From positions 186,001-250,000 of the forward strand of contig WFMF01000174.1 of assembly GCA_011033025.1 (NCBI GenBank): a DNA stretch of 64,000 nt, written 5' to 3'. This stretch comes from Beroe forskalii (taxonomy: Eukaryota; Ctenophora; Nuda; Beroida; Beroidae). Position numbers and translations under genes: made by a program. How positions within the stretch are numbered: the stretch's first letter is position 1; each line of letters opens with the position of its first letter. The notes beneath the pieces were generated by a model. It was not told where the DNA came from. It saw nothing but the letters and a program-made list of their open reading frames with translations, and made no database searches. This document shows positions 37,001 to 45,964 of the stretch, one piece after another.

Positions 37001-38601
37001 GAAGACGAGATTGTCCTGAAACACGACGTTGAGATGCTAGCAGAGGAGTATCCTTCGGAGTTATCTCAGCCCAGACCCCCCGAGATTGACCCTCGTATCA
37101 ACATTGACCAGTTCCTCTTTGTAACGGAGAAACTTCTGGGAGAGGACCCTCACCCGTAAGTTCTATATCCCCCACCTTAAGAGCATAAGGGCAGTTTGTT
37201 TTCTTTAATTAGTCAATATTGATATATGAGCTAGTTCCCATGCTTCCATTTTTTCTAAAAGTTGAAGCACCCTTGCTGCGGTCCGTTGTCTGTCCTCCAA
37301 ATTGATGATAACTCATGATCTATGCTCATTCCTCCCTGGCAGGCGTGCTCTGACCGCACTATCGGAGTTCCTGGAGGATAGTTTCCAGGAAACACCACAA
37401 CAGAGACAGTCGAGACAGATGGATGAGAAACTTGCGGCAAAACACCACATCATGATGATCAAGTGAGCTATTCAATCACATTGTGGGTCGGAATTGACGG
37501 TCAAAATCCAAGGTTGTGGTTAGCCTTGAAGCTCGAATTAGAGATGAACCCTGATGCTGAAGGGACAATAAACTAACAAATTGTACAATTCAAAACCCAG
37601 GATAAACGATCTATTTGACGAATGGGACGTTGAAAAGTTTGGATATCTTGATAAAACAGAGATCTTATCAGTCCTTTCGCAGTGGCAGAAAAATTCTACT
37701 AAATCATACAACATTGAAATGTGTAAGAACAATTATCCCGGTTTATTATTGAGTATTTGTTGATGTCCCATGAATTCCAGCAATACCTATTCTATAAAAG
37801 TATAGATATTGTATAGATATCATTCATTCTAACATCAGAATTTAAATATTTATATTTGCTGAACTATTCTGTGTAATCTTTTAAGCAGCCATTTGATGTA
37901 AGATCTTTGTTCCCTAATATTAGTGATGATTAACTTCCGATTGTAATTTCTCCTATTCAGCTAAGCAGATCTGTAAAGCTATTGAGGCTATCGAGAAGAG
38001 GAACATCCTCCGTGACGACTTCCTGCAACTCTGCAGGACATTCCACGCTGTGCTGGATAGTGACGACTACATGGATAGACTGCTAGACTTCGTCAAACTT
38101 GTTGTTCAGGTCTGAACTTGATTCCTCGATTGTTCTTTAATTTACGTGATCACTGATAGAAGATGAATATCATGAGTCTCAGGGCAATTCCCTGAAATCA
38201 CTCAGGAGAGTCGGGAGTCCCATACACGGCTCCTATTAACAGGTAGGGACTTTGATGTCACCTATAGCCCACTTCTGGTTGGATTTCCGCTTGATTTATC
38301 TGCGGAAGTTTCAAAGTATTAAAAGGGCTTTGGGTAGACCCGCAATTTGTGATGAAAATTAGAAAAGGGTACTGGATTAGCTGTCAATGAGCACCATTTT
38401 TTTGTGGTAAATGATGGGTGTTACCAAGTCCTTTGACGTCTATGCTTTTTACTATTATTTTGCTGTCTTCAGACTCAGCGATGGGATCTGAAGCGCGAGA
38501 GGAAAAGAAGAAGATGGTTGGAGGTTATGAAGCTTCTTCCTAAGATATCTGGATCCGACCACTCTCTCTACTTCAGGAGTTTCTTTGATATCTTGGAGAA
38601 G
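21773..38601 (+). CDS. EFCAB5-like protein with Dpy-30-type and EF-hand segments, 16 exons
   Basis: Sixteen exons, each bounded by AG and GT, join with no phase conflict into about 789 residues. Exon 2 plus exon 3 encode VYLIEKCLPSLVLGLESLLF followed by FNPLNYLAQHLMRHNPRY, which fits the Dpy-30/RIIa-like dimerisation motif common in axonemal proteins. Exon 11 gives an acidic Ser/Thr/Lys linker and exon 12 an acidic DEDVDEEDE stretch. Exon 14 carries an EF-hand-like helix-loop-helix, FDEWDVEKFGYLDKTEILSV. In its loop D1, G6 and E12 are present but position 5 is Phe, so calcium binding is doubtful. Identity as EFCAB5, a ciliary protein, rests on recalled resemblance. Neither a start nor a stop codon is assured. 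Intron 5 is 9.2 kb and hosts an antisense receptor pseudogene. Confidence 0.7.
22592..22674 (+). CDS. EFCAB5-like exon 2
   Basis: Acceptor TTTCAG|G and donor AAG|GTTGAT. First half of the Dpy-30-like motif (RVYLIEKCLPSLVLGLESLL). Confidence 0.7.
22991..23116 (+). CDS. EFCAB5-like exon 3
   Basis: Acceptor TTATCAG|G and donor GAG|GTATAA, 42 codons. Second half of the motif: FNPLNYLAQHLMRHNPRY. Confidence 0.75.
23337..23537 (+). CDS. EFCAB5-like exon 4
   Basis: Acceptor CTGTAG|G and donor AAG|GTTAGC, 67 codons. Charged helix: VRDELRQLVANLRL, EARKRRYERQSKEA, ending SFGDETIPQYK. The minus-strand frame over the same span is a shadow. Confidence 0.78.
23661..23727 (+). CDS. EFCAB5-like exon 5
   Basis: Acceptor CCTTCAG|A and donor AGTG|GTGAGA. 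Encodes IQRALRSFMEEKVPKFNEEM; ends in phase 1, matching exon 6 across the 9.2-kb intron. Confidence 0.72.
24245..24515. repeat. Dispersed repeat, copy B (partner 6774-7085)
   Basis: Shares CCCTCCCGTGGCTCAAACTC, TTGATTTTATGAAGGAGCAC and the GGGTCGTCGGACCCGAGTGG hairpin with 6774-7085. A further GGGTCGTCAGACC-GAGTG segment follows at 24640. Confidence 0.65.
25303..25405. mobile_element. ~100-bp foldback repeat
   Basis: GCTATTACAACACACTAT with GGTGTGGATT faces its reverse complement AATCCACACC…ATAGTGTGTAGTAATAG, around an inner CCTCGAGGCGAAGCCGAGTG hairpin. Confidence 0.6.
25406..26186. other. Intronic sequence, nothing recognised
   Basis: AT-rich. The 77-residue minus frame at 25943-26176 lies just downstream of the receptor pseudogene and could be its decayed cytoplasmic tail, but shows no recognisable motif. 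Confidence 0.4.
26187..28202 (-). pseudogene. Broken LDLa-domain 7TM receptor (GRL101/relaxin-receptor-like)
   Basis: Read from 28202 down: a hydrophobic start (MMSNFLLSFVGYVGLA), a Cys-poor ectodomain, Cys-rich LDLa-like sequence (TVCDGESMC…CGHGKGCPI), then a clear LDLa core at about 27460-27400 (VCDGKFDCADKSDEFDC). TM1 is SFAWLTFSCIAILILNLDFL, TM2 DMMVGLYLLSLVIAHL with a following YCLFDNEWRNGWICKG loop, TM3 ends LLSVLLMSITRGYKC, and TM7 ends NSLLNPVFNS in place of NPxxY. These features match LGR-type LDLa receptors. Continuity is broken by an in-frame TAG at 27876-27878 and by frame changes near 27735, 27130 and 26885. It is single-exon in layout and antisense in intron 5 of the EFCAB5-like gene. 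Sequencing error could explain part of the damage. Confidence 0.75.
28203..29121. other. Intronic sequence, nothing recognised
   Basis: AT-rich, no motif-bearing frame. The sequence just upstream of the receptor start shows no obvious promoter element. Confidence 0.4.
29122..29390 (+). mobile_element. Fragment homologous to the 50.9-53.7 kb palindromic element
   Basis: Near-identical to the reverse strand of about 51975-52225, including GGTATAAAACCAACTTCTGT and the first 35 codons of the MSLLNGMLNKELKL ORF, starting at 29270. Homology stops at about 29390 and the frame then runs into unrelated sequence. Confidence 0.75.
29208..29214 (+). promoter_or_regulatory. TATA-like box conserved in two element copies
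   Basis: TATAAAA 56 bases before the ATG of the MSLLNG frame, at the same spacing as in the reverse copy at 52132-52138. Suits a transposon promoter; no experimental support. Confidence 0.35.
29690..30190. repeat. TGACTC/CTGACA-rich simple repeat
   Basis: Degenerate short-period repeat of CTGACTCTGACT type. A minus frame (29784-30098, SESGVRSGDRSQGQESES…) reflects this composition and is not called as a gene. Confidence 0.6.
30191..32183. other. Intronic sequence, little recognised
   Basis: Contains a short three-fold repeat (AGGAGTGCAAA-(N)-CACATTCTTTG) at about 30480-30575. No exon with matching splice phase was found. Confidence 0.45.
32184..32416. repeat. CTGTACCTAGTTCA minisatellite
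   Basis: About 16 units of a 13-14-bp motif CTGTACCTAGTTCA, with a higher-order variant CTGTACTAGTTCACTTA. Confidence 0.9.
32913..33096 (+). CDS. EFCAB5-like exon 6
   Basis: Acceptor CTTTCAG|T and donor CCA|GTAAGTG. Encodes CKYTYPIVPEDRKDPITCGM then a helix (TELVEGWPIGAFTALLQHID). Phase 1 in and phase 2 out. Confidence 0.75.
33885..33927 (+). CDS. EFCAB5-like exon 7
   Basis: Acceptor ATTTCAG|G and donor AAG|GTATGT. Encodes SSLTSLFRAIDKEK. At 43 bp it is supported mainly by phase agreement on both sides. Confidence 0.65.
34086..34185 (+). CDS. EFCAB5-like exon 8
   Basis: Acceptor TTTGCAG|A and donor GATT|GTGAGT. Encodes TDSLCRAHILTLIKEFYTSL then PVNMKKYISNPLD. Confidence 0.72.
34367..34497 (+). 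CDS. EFCAB5-like exon 9
   Basis: Acceptor GACCAG|G and donor CAG|GTGAGC. Encodes WSDKDTVYSATPAPSIITTV and a Pro-rich end. The joint Trp codon fits the phase-1 exon 8. Confidence 0.65.
35346..35394 (+). CDS. EFCAB5-like exon 10
   Basis: Acceptor ATTTCAG|G and donor GATG|GTAGGT. Short acidic exon: EVEEPTEDIKPDADDD. Confidence 0.6.
35976..36314 (+). CDS. EFCAB5-like exon 11, low-complexity linker
   Basis: Acceptor CCATCAG|A and donor AAGA|GTGAGT. Encodes EESTVEVEPQLPLITTPPHS and a Ser/Thr/Asp/Lys-rich linker containing an 18-bp coding repeat. Probably disordered. Confidence 0.7.
36070..36155 (+). repeat. 18-bp coding repeat (SSDTKS)
   Basis: GACACCAAGTCATCGTCT repeats three to four times in frame, with one shortened unit, giving (DTKSSS)n. 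Confidence 0.85.
36352..36693. mobile_element. 342-bp TTCCCCTA…GGTTAGGGCAAG element with 8-bp duplication
   Basis: ATACTGGT precedes (36344-36351) and follows (36694-36701). The left end is TTCCCCTATGCAATGGCGCC; the right end is GGTCCTGGTTAGGGCAAG. GGCGCCGG/CCGGCGCC face each other inside. The 275-bp GTCTCCC MITE sits between them, apparently nested. Same terminal sequences as 13149-13221. Confidence 0.75.
36379..36653 (+). mobile_element. GTCTCCC-ended MITE, copy 2
   Basis: Ends GTCTCCCATGTAAACGGG and CCCCGTTTACATGGGAGAC. TGACGTCAC lies just inside both ends, with GGTTAGGGTTAGGG in the core. It lies in intron 11 of the EFCAB5-like gene. Confidence 0.8.
36702..36888. repeat. Intronic GCTTGACACTGGTGTCAG tandem repeat
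   Basis: About six imperfect units of 30-36 bp built on CTTGACACTGGTATCAGTGT. The last unit runs up to the acceptor of exon 12. Confidence 0.75.
36891..37155 (+). CDS. EFCAB5-like exon 12
   Basis: Acceptor GCTCAG|T and donor CACCC|GTAAGT. Acidic stretch SEDEDVDEEDEIVLKHDVEM followed by IDPRINIDQFLFVTEKLLGE. Confidence 0.75.
37343..37462 (+). CDS. EFCAB5-like exon 13
   Basis: Acceptor CTGGCAG|G and donor AA|GTGAGC. Encodes RALTALSEFLEDSFQETPQQ then a helix ending KHHIMMIK. Confidence 0.75.
37601..37722 (+). CDS. EFCAB5-like exon 14, EF-hand
   Basis: Acceptor ACCCAG|G and donor ATGT|GTAAGA. The loop D-V-E-K-F-G-Y-L-D-K-T-E keeps positions 1, 6 and 12 of an EF-hand; position 5 is Phe. Confidence 0.78.
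37961..38109 (+). CDS. EFCAB5-like exon 15
   Basis: Acceptor TATTCAG|C and donor CAG|GTCTGA. Encodes KQICKAIEAIEKRNILRDDF then LLDFVKLVVQ, resembling the partner EF-hand region. Confidence 0.75.
38473..38601 (+). CDS. EFCAB5-like exon 16 (last visible)
   Basis: Acceptor GTCTTCAG|A and donor AAG|GTTTGT, 43 codons: TQRWDLKRERKRRRWLEVMK and a DHSLYFRSFFDILEK end. No later exon is seen; the intron runs into poor-quality sequence. Confidence 0.75.
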
Positions 38602-38639
38602 GTTTGTTGACACAAAAACGCAAGCTACCTTCTCTACGA

Positions 38640-39720
38640 ACTTCTAGACAGCCACATAGCCACCCTAGAAAAACCTGATTTACCCTGGTTTAACCCCTTA
38701 CTCCGCCCTGGTTTAACCCTTTCACCTGGCCCTTTAACCCTACCCGCCCTGGCGAACCTCCCCCCTACCCTGGTTTAAAATCTTTCTCCCCCCTGGTTTA
38801 ATCCCCACTCTACCCCCGGTTTAAACCCCCCACCCCCCGCCCTGGTTTAACCCCCACCTGCCCCCGGTTTAACCCGCCTGCCCCGGGTTTAACCCTTTTA
38901 CCGCCCTGGTTTTAAACCCTTTTCCTGGGCCCTTTTTAAACCCCTTTTCTGGGGACCCTGGTTTTTCCCCCACCTGCCCCGGTTTTTAAACCCCACCCGC
39001 CCAGGTTTTTCCTCACCCGCCCTTGGTTTTAAACCCCCCACTCCGGGCCCCGGGTTTTAAATTTACCTGCCCCGGGGTTTTAACCCCCCCCCGTTTCCCG
39101 GTTTTAAACCCCCACCTCCGGCCCCCCTTTTTAACCCCACTGGGCCCCGGTTTAACCCCCCACTCCAACCCCTTTTAAACCCCTTTACCCGCCCCTGGGT
39201 TTTTCCCCCCACCCGGCCCCCGGTTTTAACCCCCCACCCGGGCCCCGGTTTAAACCCCCCACCCCCCCCCTTTTAACCCTCACCCGCCCTTTGGGGAACC
39301 CCCCCACCTGCCCGGTTTAACCCCCCACTCCCAATTTTAACCCCCCCCCCTGCCCCCCGGGGTTTTAAACCCCTCACCCCCCCTTTGGTTTAACCCCCCC
39401 ACCCCCGGTTTAACCCCCACCTGCCCCTTTGGTTTTAACCCCCCACCTCCGGGCCCCGGGTTTAACCCCTCACCTCGCCCCCGGTTTAACCCCCTTTACC
39501 CGCCCAGGTTTAACCCCCACCCCGCCCTGGTTTAACCCCCACCTGCCCTGGGTTTAAAACCCTTTACCCCGCCCCGGTTTTAAACCCCCACCTGCCCTTT
39601 GGGGTTTTAAACCCCCGCTCCAAGGGCCTTTGGGATCAAGGGGAGGTTTTTGATTAACGCCACACGCCCTGGTTGGGGACAGAATTTTAGGGGGTGAAAG
39701 GGAAAATAAAGGGTGGAAAA
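38640..39720. repeat. CCCTGGTTTAACCC minisatellite, probably badly base-called
   Basis: A roughly 20-bp unit CACCCGCCCTGGTTTAACCC is clear at the left (38690 on). It then degrades into runs such as CCCCCC, TTTTT and GGGG with variable lengths, as in the low-quality ends of Sanger reads. Open frames here should be ignored. Confidence 0.7.
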
Positions 39721-39839
39721 ATGGCGAGCAACTAATGATCAGAGTATTGTGATGGCAGGACTCTACGCCAACCAGAAGTGTATCAGGTTTGCATTCTGAC
39801 ACGTGAACTTCTGAGGCATTTTCATCAGTATGTTTCCAT

Positions 39840-40260
39840 CATGATATAAGCAACTAGCAGGCCCGTTGATTGGGCCTGCAAATACACAGCTCACTCGGTG
39901 CTGCTACGCAGCACCTCGTTCGCAAACTTCAAACCCCACAATGCAAATTGAATGAATACTTTTTCCCGCATCAAAAATTGCAATCAGATCAAAAGTTACG
40001 CAGCAACAAAATATGCACGCGCGCTTTACTTTTCTGCGCACGCGTTGCCATGGGGCGTGAGCGTGACGTACAAAAAACAAACGCGATCTGCGACTTTTTA
40101 AGACCCATGTCATGTACAACACACAATCATTTGACATCACCTGATTAGTACAATAACATTAACAAGTTTTATATTGAAAGTTTTCAAGTTGAGCTGTGTT
40201 CAGACTTCTGCTATATTTTAGTGTATTTCATATTAATTTATTGAGGCACATGCCAGCGCC
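39840..40260. repeat. Probable short interspersed foldback repeat
   Basis: Hairpins GCAGGCCCG-TTGATT-GGGCCTGC (39859) and GGTGCTGCTACGCAGCACC (39897) head a moderately GC-rich stretch with ACGCGCGC runs. No coding support. Confidence 0.4.
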
Positions 40261-40494
40261 CTTAGGGCTTTTCAATAATGAAAAATCAGATGCGATACGC
40301 GAGAAGACACTCGCATGTTCTCAAGCTTGTTAAACAATTCAAACAAATTTTCATATCCTAGTTTTACTGTATCAGTTGGAAAGTTTTTAGTGAAAATAGC
40401 AAATTTCAATGTAGAAAATAAGCAAAACTTTAGCACGAAAATCAACTTAACCATTTGCCCAATTTTTTGGTGAAAAATCTCAGAAGAGAGTCAA

Positions 40495-41445
40495 ATAACG
40501 GGTGATGACTATTTATCTGGAATTATTTCAATGTATTCTTGTGGGCAAATCGAGATCATGTTAGAGTTCAGATGTGTTTATTCTGGACCTAAAAAGTCTG
40601 CTGATTCAGAATAACATCATGAGAAAATTTGAAAACCCTGTTTTCCCATGCTACTGGCCGATTAGTTTGAGAAGGTACAAAAAAATCTTGCACAAAATCT
40701 CAATGACAATAATTATCTCCAAAAGTGTTATTTAAGCCTTACTATGGGATGATTCTGAGCAGGAGGGTCTCAAGAGTGACTGCAGTAAGTAGCATCACTA
40801 ACTTATTCAGTGGTGACCCTATGAAACCTAAAACGTGTTTGAAATCGTCAATTCTAGGATAATTATGTCACTTTCATAAAACTGCGATTTCGGGTAATTG
40901 TTAATCCAAAAGTCTGCATACCAATAAATGGAAGTGGTCCAAAGACATGAGTTATGTTTAATGAGGTCCCTGCCATCAAATCTGAGTGTTCAGACCACCT
41001 AGGTCCTGTTCTAAGACTTTCTTAAGGCCTGGTGTAGCAAAAAAACACACACCTTTTTCCAGAAATTTGGCGTGATTTTAGCTCTAAAATCCAAGAATTT
41101 TCTTGATATTCAACAAAAAATGCATGTAGAGGTCTTCATTAGTGTCTCAGCTAACGAAGTTCATGAATAAACCTAGATGGCAACTGATGGGAATGCTCCT
41201 GTATGCAATTTTCCAATCATATGTCTGGAAGTCAATCTTTGGATTTGTGCAAGATTTTTTTGTACCTTCCCAAACCAATCGGCCAGTAGCATGGGGAAAC
41301 AGGGCTTTCAAATCCTCTCATGATGTTATTCTGAATCAGCAGACTTTTTAGGTCCAGAATAAACACATCTGAACTCTAACATGATATCGATTTGCCCACA
41401 AGAATACATTGAAATAATTCCAGATAAATAGTCATCACCCGTTAT
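40495..41445. mobile_element. 951-bp MITE with ~220-bp inverted ends, copy 2
   Basis: Near-identical to 18153-19096 in the same orientation. Ends ATAACGGGTGATGACTATTT. The 69-residue frame inside it is not conserved in copy 1. Confidence 0.85.
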
Positions 41446-42540
41446 AATACAGATCGAGAAAGCACCAAACATTCATGATGGATGGTGTATTGCAATAACA
41501 GAATCAAATGATAAAACTAACAATTTGAAATCAATCAATATTATTTGATTCAAGGTTTAATAGGGAAGGAGAGTGATGATAAAATAGGTAAGGAAAATAT
41601 TATGCAATAATAATAATTGTAATTTAAGTACACCGCTATTAAGAAAATACTTATACTCAGCAGTGTGGAACCAACTGAAGCCAAGAGAAAATCAACCAAA
41701 AGTTCAATCTAACTGAAAAAGTGCCTTCAGTTGTAAGTTAAACATTTTCAAAAACAAATACTAAATTTGATCATCACATTCAATATCTAGTAATCAAGAA
41801 AAAATTAAAAATTAGTGAGGCACCAAACAAGAGTTTCAAACCTATAGAGTGTCACTTAGTCAGTTTCATACTTTCAGAGATTGTGAGATTGAAAAGAAAT
41901 GTTTTTATGCAGTATTATGCTTTTGCCCAATTGGTACTCAAAAACAAAACTAGTCAGTCAATTCTGTTCAGGTTCACACAGCTTGTGTGTTTCCTTTCCC
42001 CCAGTCTGGAGGAATGTTGACTTTCCTTTGGTGGACCTAAGGCAGACTCACCTGCCAGACTGCCCAAAATTAAGGCTGTGTATAAAAACACATTGACACA
42101 CTTGCAAACTTTAAGAATAAAGCCAAAAATAGGTTACATACAATGGGATACAGTACCTCAATACAATACTAAACAAAATTTTTGGAAATACTCCAACAAG
42201 ATTCTAACATAAAAACAGTGCTCGAAATATTGCATTTTCAGCCTGTTTTACCTTGTTGAATGATTATACCAAGGGCAAGAAATAAGGTTACGAAGAATTC
42301 ACAGAAAATGAAAGATATGGCCTTCAGAGTTCAGCCAGATGGTTACCCAAGGTGACCATTAAAAAATGAACAATAGCCATGGAAATGCCCTCAGAAGTCA
42401 AAAGTTAAACAATAAAAACACATGTGCACAAACATACTGAAGAAAAAAGGACCCTGGTTAGGGGAAAACATAAAGGAAGTTTTTTCTGACGTCTTCGAAC
42501 CCGCTAATTTGATAAACACCTTTATTTTTCGCTCCGTTGG
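41446..42540. other. Intergenic, no gene recognised
   Basis: AT-rich. A fragment GGACCCTGGTTAGGGGAAA at 42449 is a lone end of the CCTAACCAGG family. Confidence 0.45.
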
Positions 42541-42545
42541 CCGTG

Positions 42546-43530
42546 CCTGCCACGTGGTAGCCACCTAAAGGTCACGTGGTGACCACGTGACGAGCCTTGT
42601 GGTAGGCTGTTACCACGTGAACGTGTCACCTGACCGTGTCATGTGACTAAGACTTGACCTGCCCCAGCAGAATAATCCGATTCCAAACTTACTATAGCAA
42701 TTCTACAAATATCCACGCACGGAAAATAGGCGGTCGTATGTTATCAACTTGCTACTTTGATACCTGATCATGAGCTCATTTCAAAGAAAAAGATACTGCA
42801 CCCATGTACGTGAATCATGATGATATCTATTACCTATGGAGTAAAAAACTTGGATGAGGGCCAATATGAATATTCTGGATGCCCCACGAGAGAGGAAGAG
42901 GATAATTGCGTCATAGGAGAATCTCAAACGCTATACTTAGAATTTTTCGTCGGCGGGTTATGAAAACGTATCGAAATTAAGACTTAGTGATCACGTAGAT
43001 TGCTTTTTAAAAACACCCTAATTCCTAATCCTTTGACGTCATAATTGGAACTTCATTCATTCATGGATACGATCATAGGCGTTGCGAATGGTGTAGATGA
43101 CCGAAATACTACAATAGACATGAGACAAATAGATTTTAATTAGCATGTTTTGTTCTATCAAACGATTTATGTAAGTATGTAGTTGAGCGCACATGATTGA
43201 TAGTATCTGTGAACGTTGGTGTCGAAAATTATTAAAACATAAGTAGTCAACAGCAAATGTGAAGAGCAAGCGTAAAAAGTGACTGCATTTACTTCCTATC
43301 AATACCGCGGCTGATACTCCTGAGTTTACCGTTCCATAAATCTCGTATTTTCTCCTCCATTCAACCTGACCGGTCACGTGTTCTAGAGTGAATTATGCGT
43401 AGCACGTGGAACTGACGTGTCAGACATATCAGCCAGTAATGTAGCAGCAACGAAGTCACTAGTAGAAGCACAAATGCCACGAGACACGGTCAGGGGGAGG
43501 TCCGTAGTGGACTGCTATTGGTGCACTAAG
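42546..43530. promoter_or_regulatory. Cluster of CACGTG boxes
   Basis: CACGTG occurs at about 42551, 42574, 42584, 42615, 43376, 43404 and 43524, with related GTCACGTGGTGACCACGTGA at 42572. Density is far above chance for AT-rich DNA. It could be an E-box cluster of an unseen gene or the inside of a decayed inverted repeat; no exon was found beside it. Confidence 0.35.
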
Positions 43531-43612
43531 TCACGTGAATGAAAATGCATGAATGCATGCATTTAGGTCAACTTTTTGACGGCAATCGATCCCTCTTATC
43601 TCCATAGCGAAA

Positions 43613-43693
43613 AATAAGAGCGTTATTAGTCGTGTAACGTCGTGTCGTGCCTTCGGCACTCCACTCTGTTACACGACCAATAACTACTCTTAT
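43613..43693. repeat. 81-bp hairpin element
   Basis: ATAAGAGCGTTATTAGTCGT and GTAAC face GTTACACGACCAATAACTAC and TCTTAT around a GTGCCTTCGGCAC loop hairpin. Confidence 0.75.
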
Positions 43694-43934
43694 CTTTGTT
43701 TTGCCGGACGATGTCTGGCTTTCAGACGCGAGCCTTACTTATAATAAACTTGTGCACTGTGCAAAACCAGGGCACTGACAACAAAACACGTATACCTTTG
43801 TTCGGGCGCGCGCTTCCTGCTGTTTGTCCCGTAAAAATTCCATAATCCATGAGGGTGCGGGTGTGAGTATGCACATCGGCGTGTGTACGCGTGCACGACC
43901 CACGGCCACGGACACACTGCACTTGCTGGTTGCT

Positions 43935-44400
43935 CTAACCAGGACCTTGGTTTTGCGCACGGCGTGCGCGGCGTGGCTTCCTAAGCCCGCTTAGGTGTGT
44001 GTACGCGCCGCGCGACGATAACAGGGGTATACGACATACGTGTTTAGCAAGGGAACGGCCACGCAGGCACTGCATGGCCATGGCCCATGGCCATGGCACA
44101 CAAACATATACTTATCAGGGGCGTCGCGTCGTCTCGAAACGCTCCTGGTTAAGGTTTGGAGTAAGGCTCTAAGGCGCCGCGCGCGCACTAGGGATCTGGT
44201 TAGAGCAGGGAAATACGTGTTTATTGCTAAACACGTATATCCCTGTCTGCGTTGCGCGGCGCGCTTCCTCAGAACAGGGTAGCGTAGGGTAGCGCGGCGC
44301 GCGTACGCACACCTATGCGGGCTTAGGAAGTTTAGCAATATGAACATAAAAAACACTGCGCGCGTACGCAAACCTATGCGGTTATGCAGGGTTTAGGAAA
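43935..44400. mobile_element. GC-rich foldback cluster, second site
   Basis: Same modules as 3165-4120: CTAACCAGGACCTTGG (43936), CCTAAGCCCGCTTAGG (43980), TACGTGTTTAGCAA (44036) facing TGCTAAACACGTATAT (44224), and CTATGCGGGCTTAGG (44312). GGCCATGGCCCATGGCCATG at 44076 is a further palindrome. Confidence 0.6.
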
Positions 44401-45690
44401 CGCATTGCTTTTACCAAAGCCGTCTTTTCACGCGCGCGCAGTCACTTCACTTTGACGCAAGCTCCACGCAACGCTCGGAATAGTCTTTTAGCATTAAGTA
44501 AAGATTGCAATTAATGGAAACCAGTGTTTAACTCTAACCGGAGCCCATTTTTGCCCACTGCTAGCAGTTTCTTCACACCTTTGCCTTTTTGGTGTAAGAT
44601 CTTCAAAGATGTGTTTTTGCAATGGAAGCCATTGTATTATTTTTATATTGTTCTTATTTTTATATCAGGATTTTAGTAATCTAGAATTCCAGTTGTTGTA
44701 TTGTTTTTATATCTTCAGGTAAACGTTTTTTAAATTTTCATCACATATTTCTCATTAGCATGTTTTTACCTTTGTTAGCATTTCCTGTTGCTATCTTATA
44801 ATAGGTTTCAAAGCATTAACTAGCATTATGTTATCTGTAAATCAGCTTTTAATTTATTTTTATTTGTAAATTGCATTTATTAATGTATTGTATATTGTGA
44901 AAGCAACAAATGTGGGTGCCTAGACCTAAGGGTACTTTAAATTATTGACAAAATTTTCTTGAGATTGGGTTGAATATTCGAGTTGATATCATGTCAAAAA
45001 TGTTATATTTATATTTATATTTATTAAATTTGAATGATTGTAATGAATTGTGATGGTGAAGTAGCACGATCTTAGGGGGGTTCACCCGTCATATTTTGGA
45101 AACATGAATATGAGATATAAGTTTGCAAGCATGGCCTGGACGTATACTAACATTTTGATGGTGGTCTTAATTTAAGTACATAAATTCAACAATGCTCATG
45201 TGAGGCTTTGGAGAAAATGGGGTGATCCAAAAATTGAAAATTTATCTTAATGAGATAGAGGTAGAACCTTTTGCTTGCATTCAATTTGTCTCGACAAGCT
45301 GATCATTTTAGTGTATTTGTTATTTTGTCAAAATTGGATGAAAAATGATGAAGTAATGGCCATACAAAGTGCCCCTGCCGAAGTGGTGCTGGCCCATTTT
45401 GGGCCTAAAGATGGTCATTTTGGCCACTATTTTGGAGATATAAGCTTCTAATTTCTTTTGTCCATCATGAACACACATCAATTTTGACACTTGTCAAAAT
45501 TGATGGGTAACTCAATTGATAAGTCAATTGGACCTCATTTGGCTGTTTCAGCCTTCCAAAAGCTACAAATATCCTAATTGCCTATATCTCTAATCTCAGT
45601 TGCAGTCTTATTTGTAAAATGGCCACAGTTGGTTCACGATTTTGCAAAAATTTGCTTCACAACAGCTGCTGCAATGTTAAGGCGCATGCA
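44401..45690. other. Intergenic, nothing recognised
   Basis: AT-rich; no exon, repeat or RNA gene supported. Confidence 0.4.
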
Positions 45691-45694
45691 TAGA

Positions 45695-45898
45695 ACAGTG
45701 GTCGATCGAATGGAATTGGTCGATCGATCAACTTCATTTGATCGACTGATGTGTTGTAAATAGAAAATCTTTGAGCTAGTGGGGAAACAACTAAATATTG
45801 CTCATCTAAACACAATTCAAGTCATTAGGGACCAGTAAAACACATCATTAGTTCAAATGAAGTTGATCAATCGACCAATTCCATTTGATTGACCAACG
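45695..45898. repeat. ~200-bp foldback repeat
   Basis: ATGGAATTGGTCGATCGATC plus AACTTCATTTGATCGACTGATG faces CATCATTAGTTCAAATGAAG and TTGATCAATCGACCAATTCC. Confidence 0.7.
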
Positions 45899-45964
45899 AA
45901 TGTTACGGGCGCCTAACATATAACTTTATATCTGTTTTAAAGCAAAAGTTGCAGTTTAGGGCTA

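Noticed and set aside
41142-41351. 69-residue frame inside the MITE
   Set aside because: Not maintained in the other copy (18153-19096).
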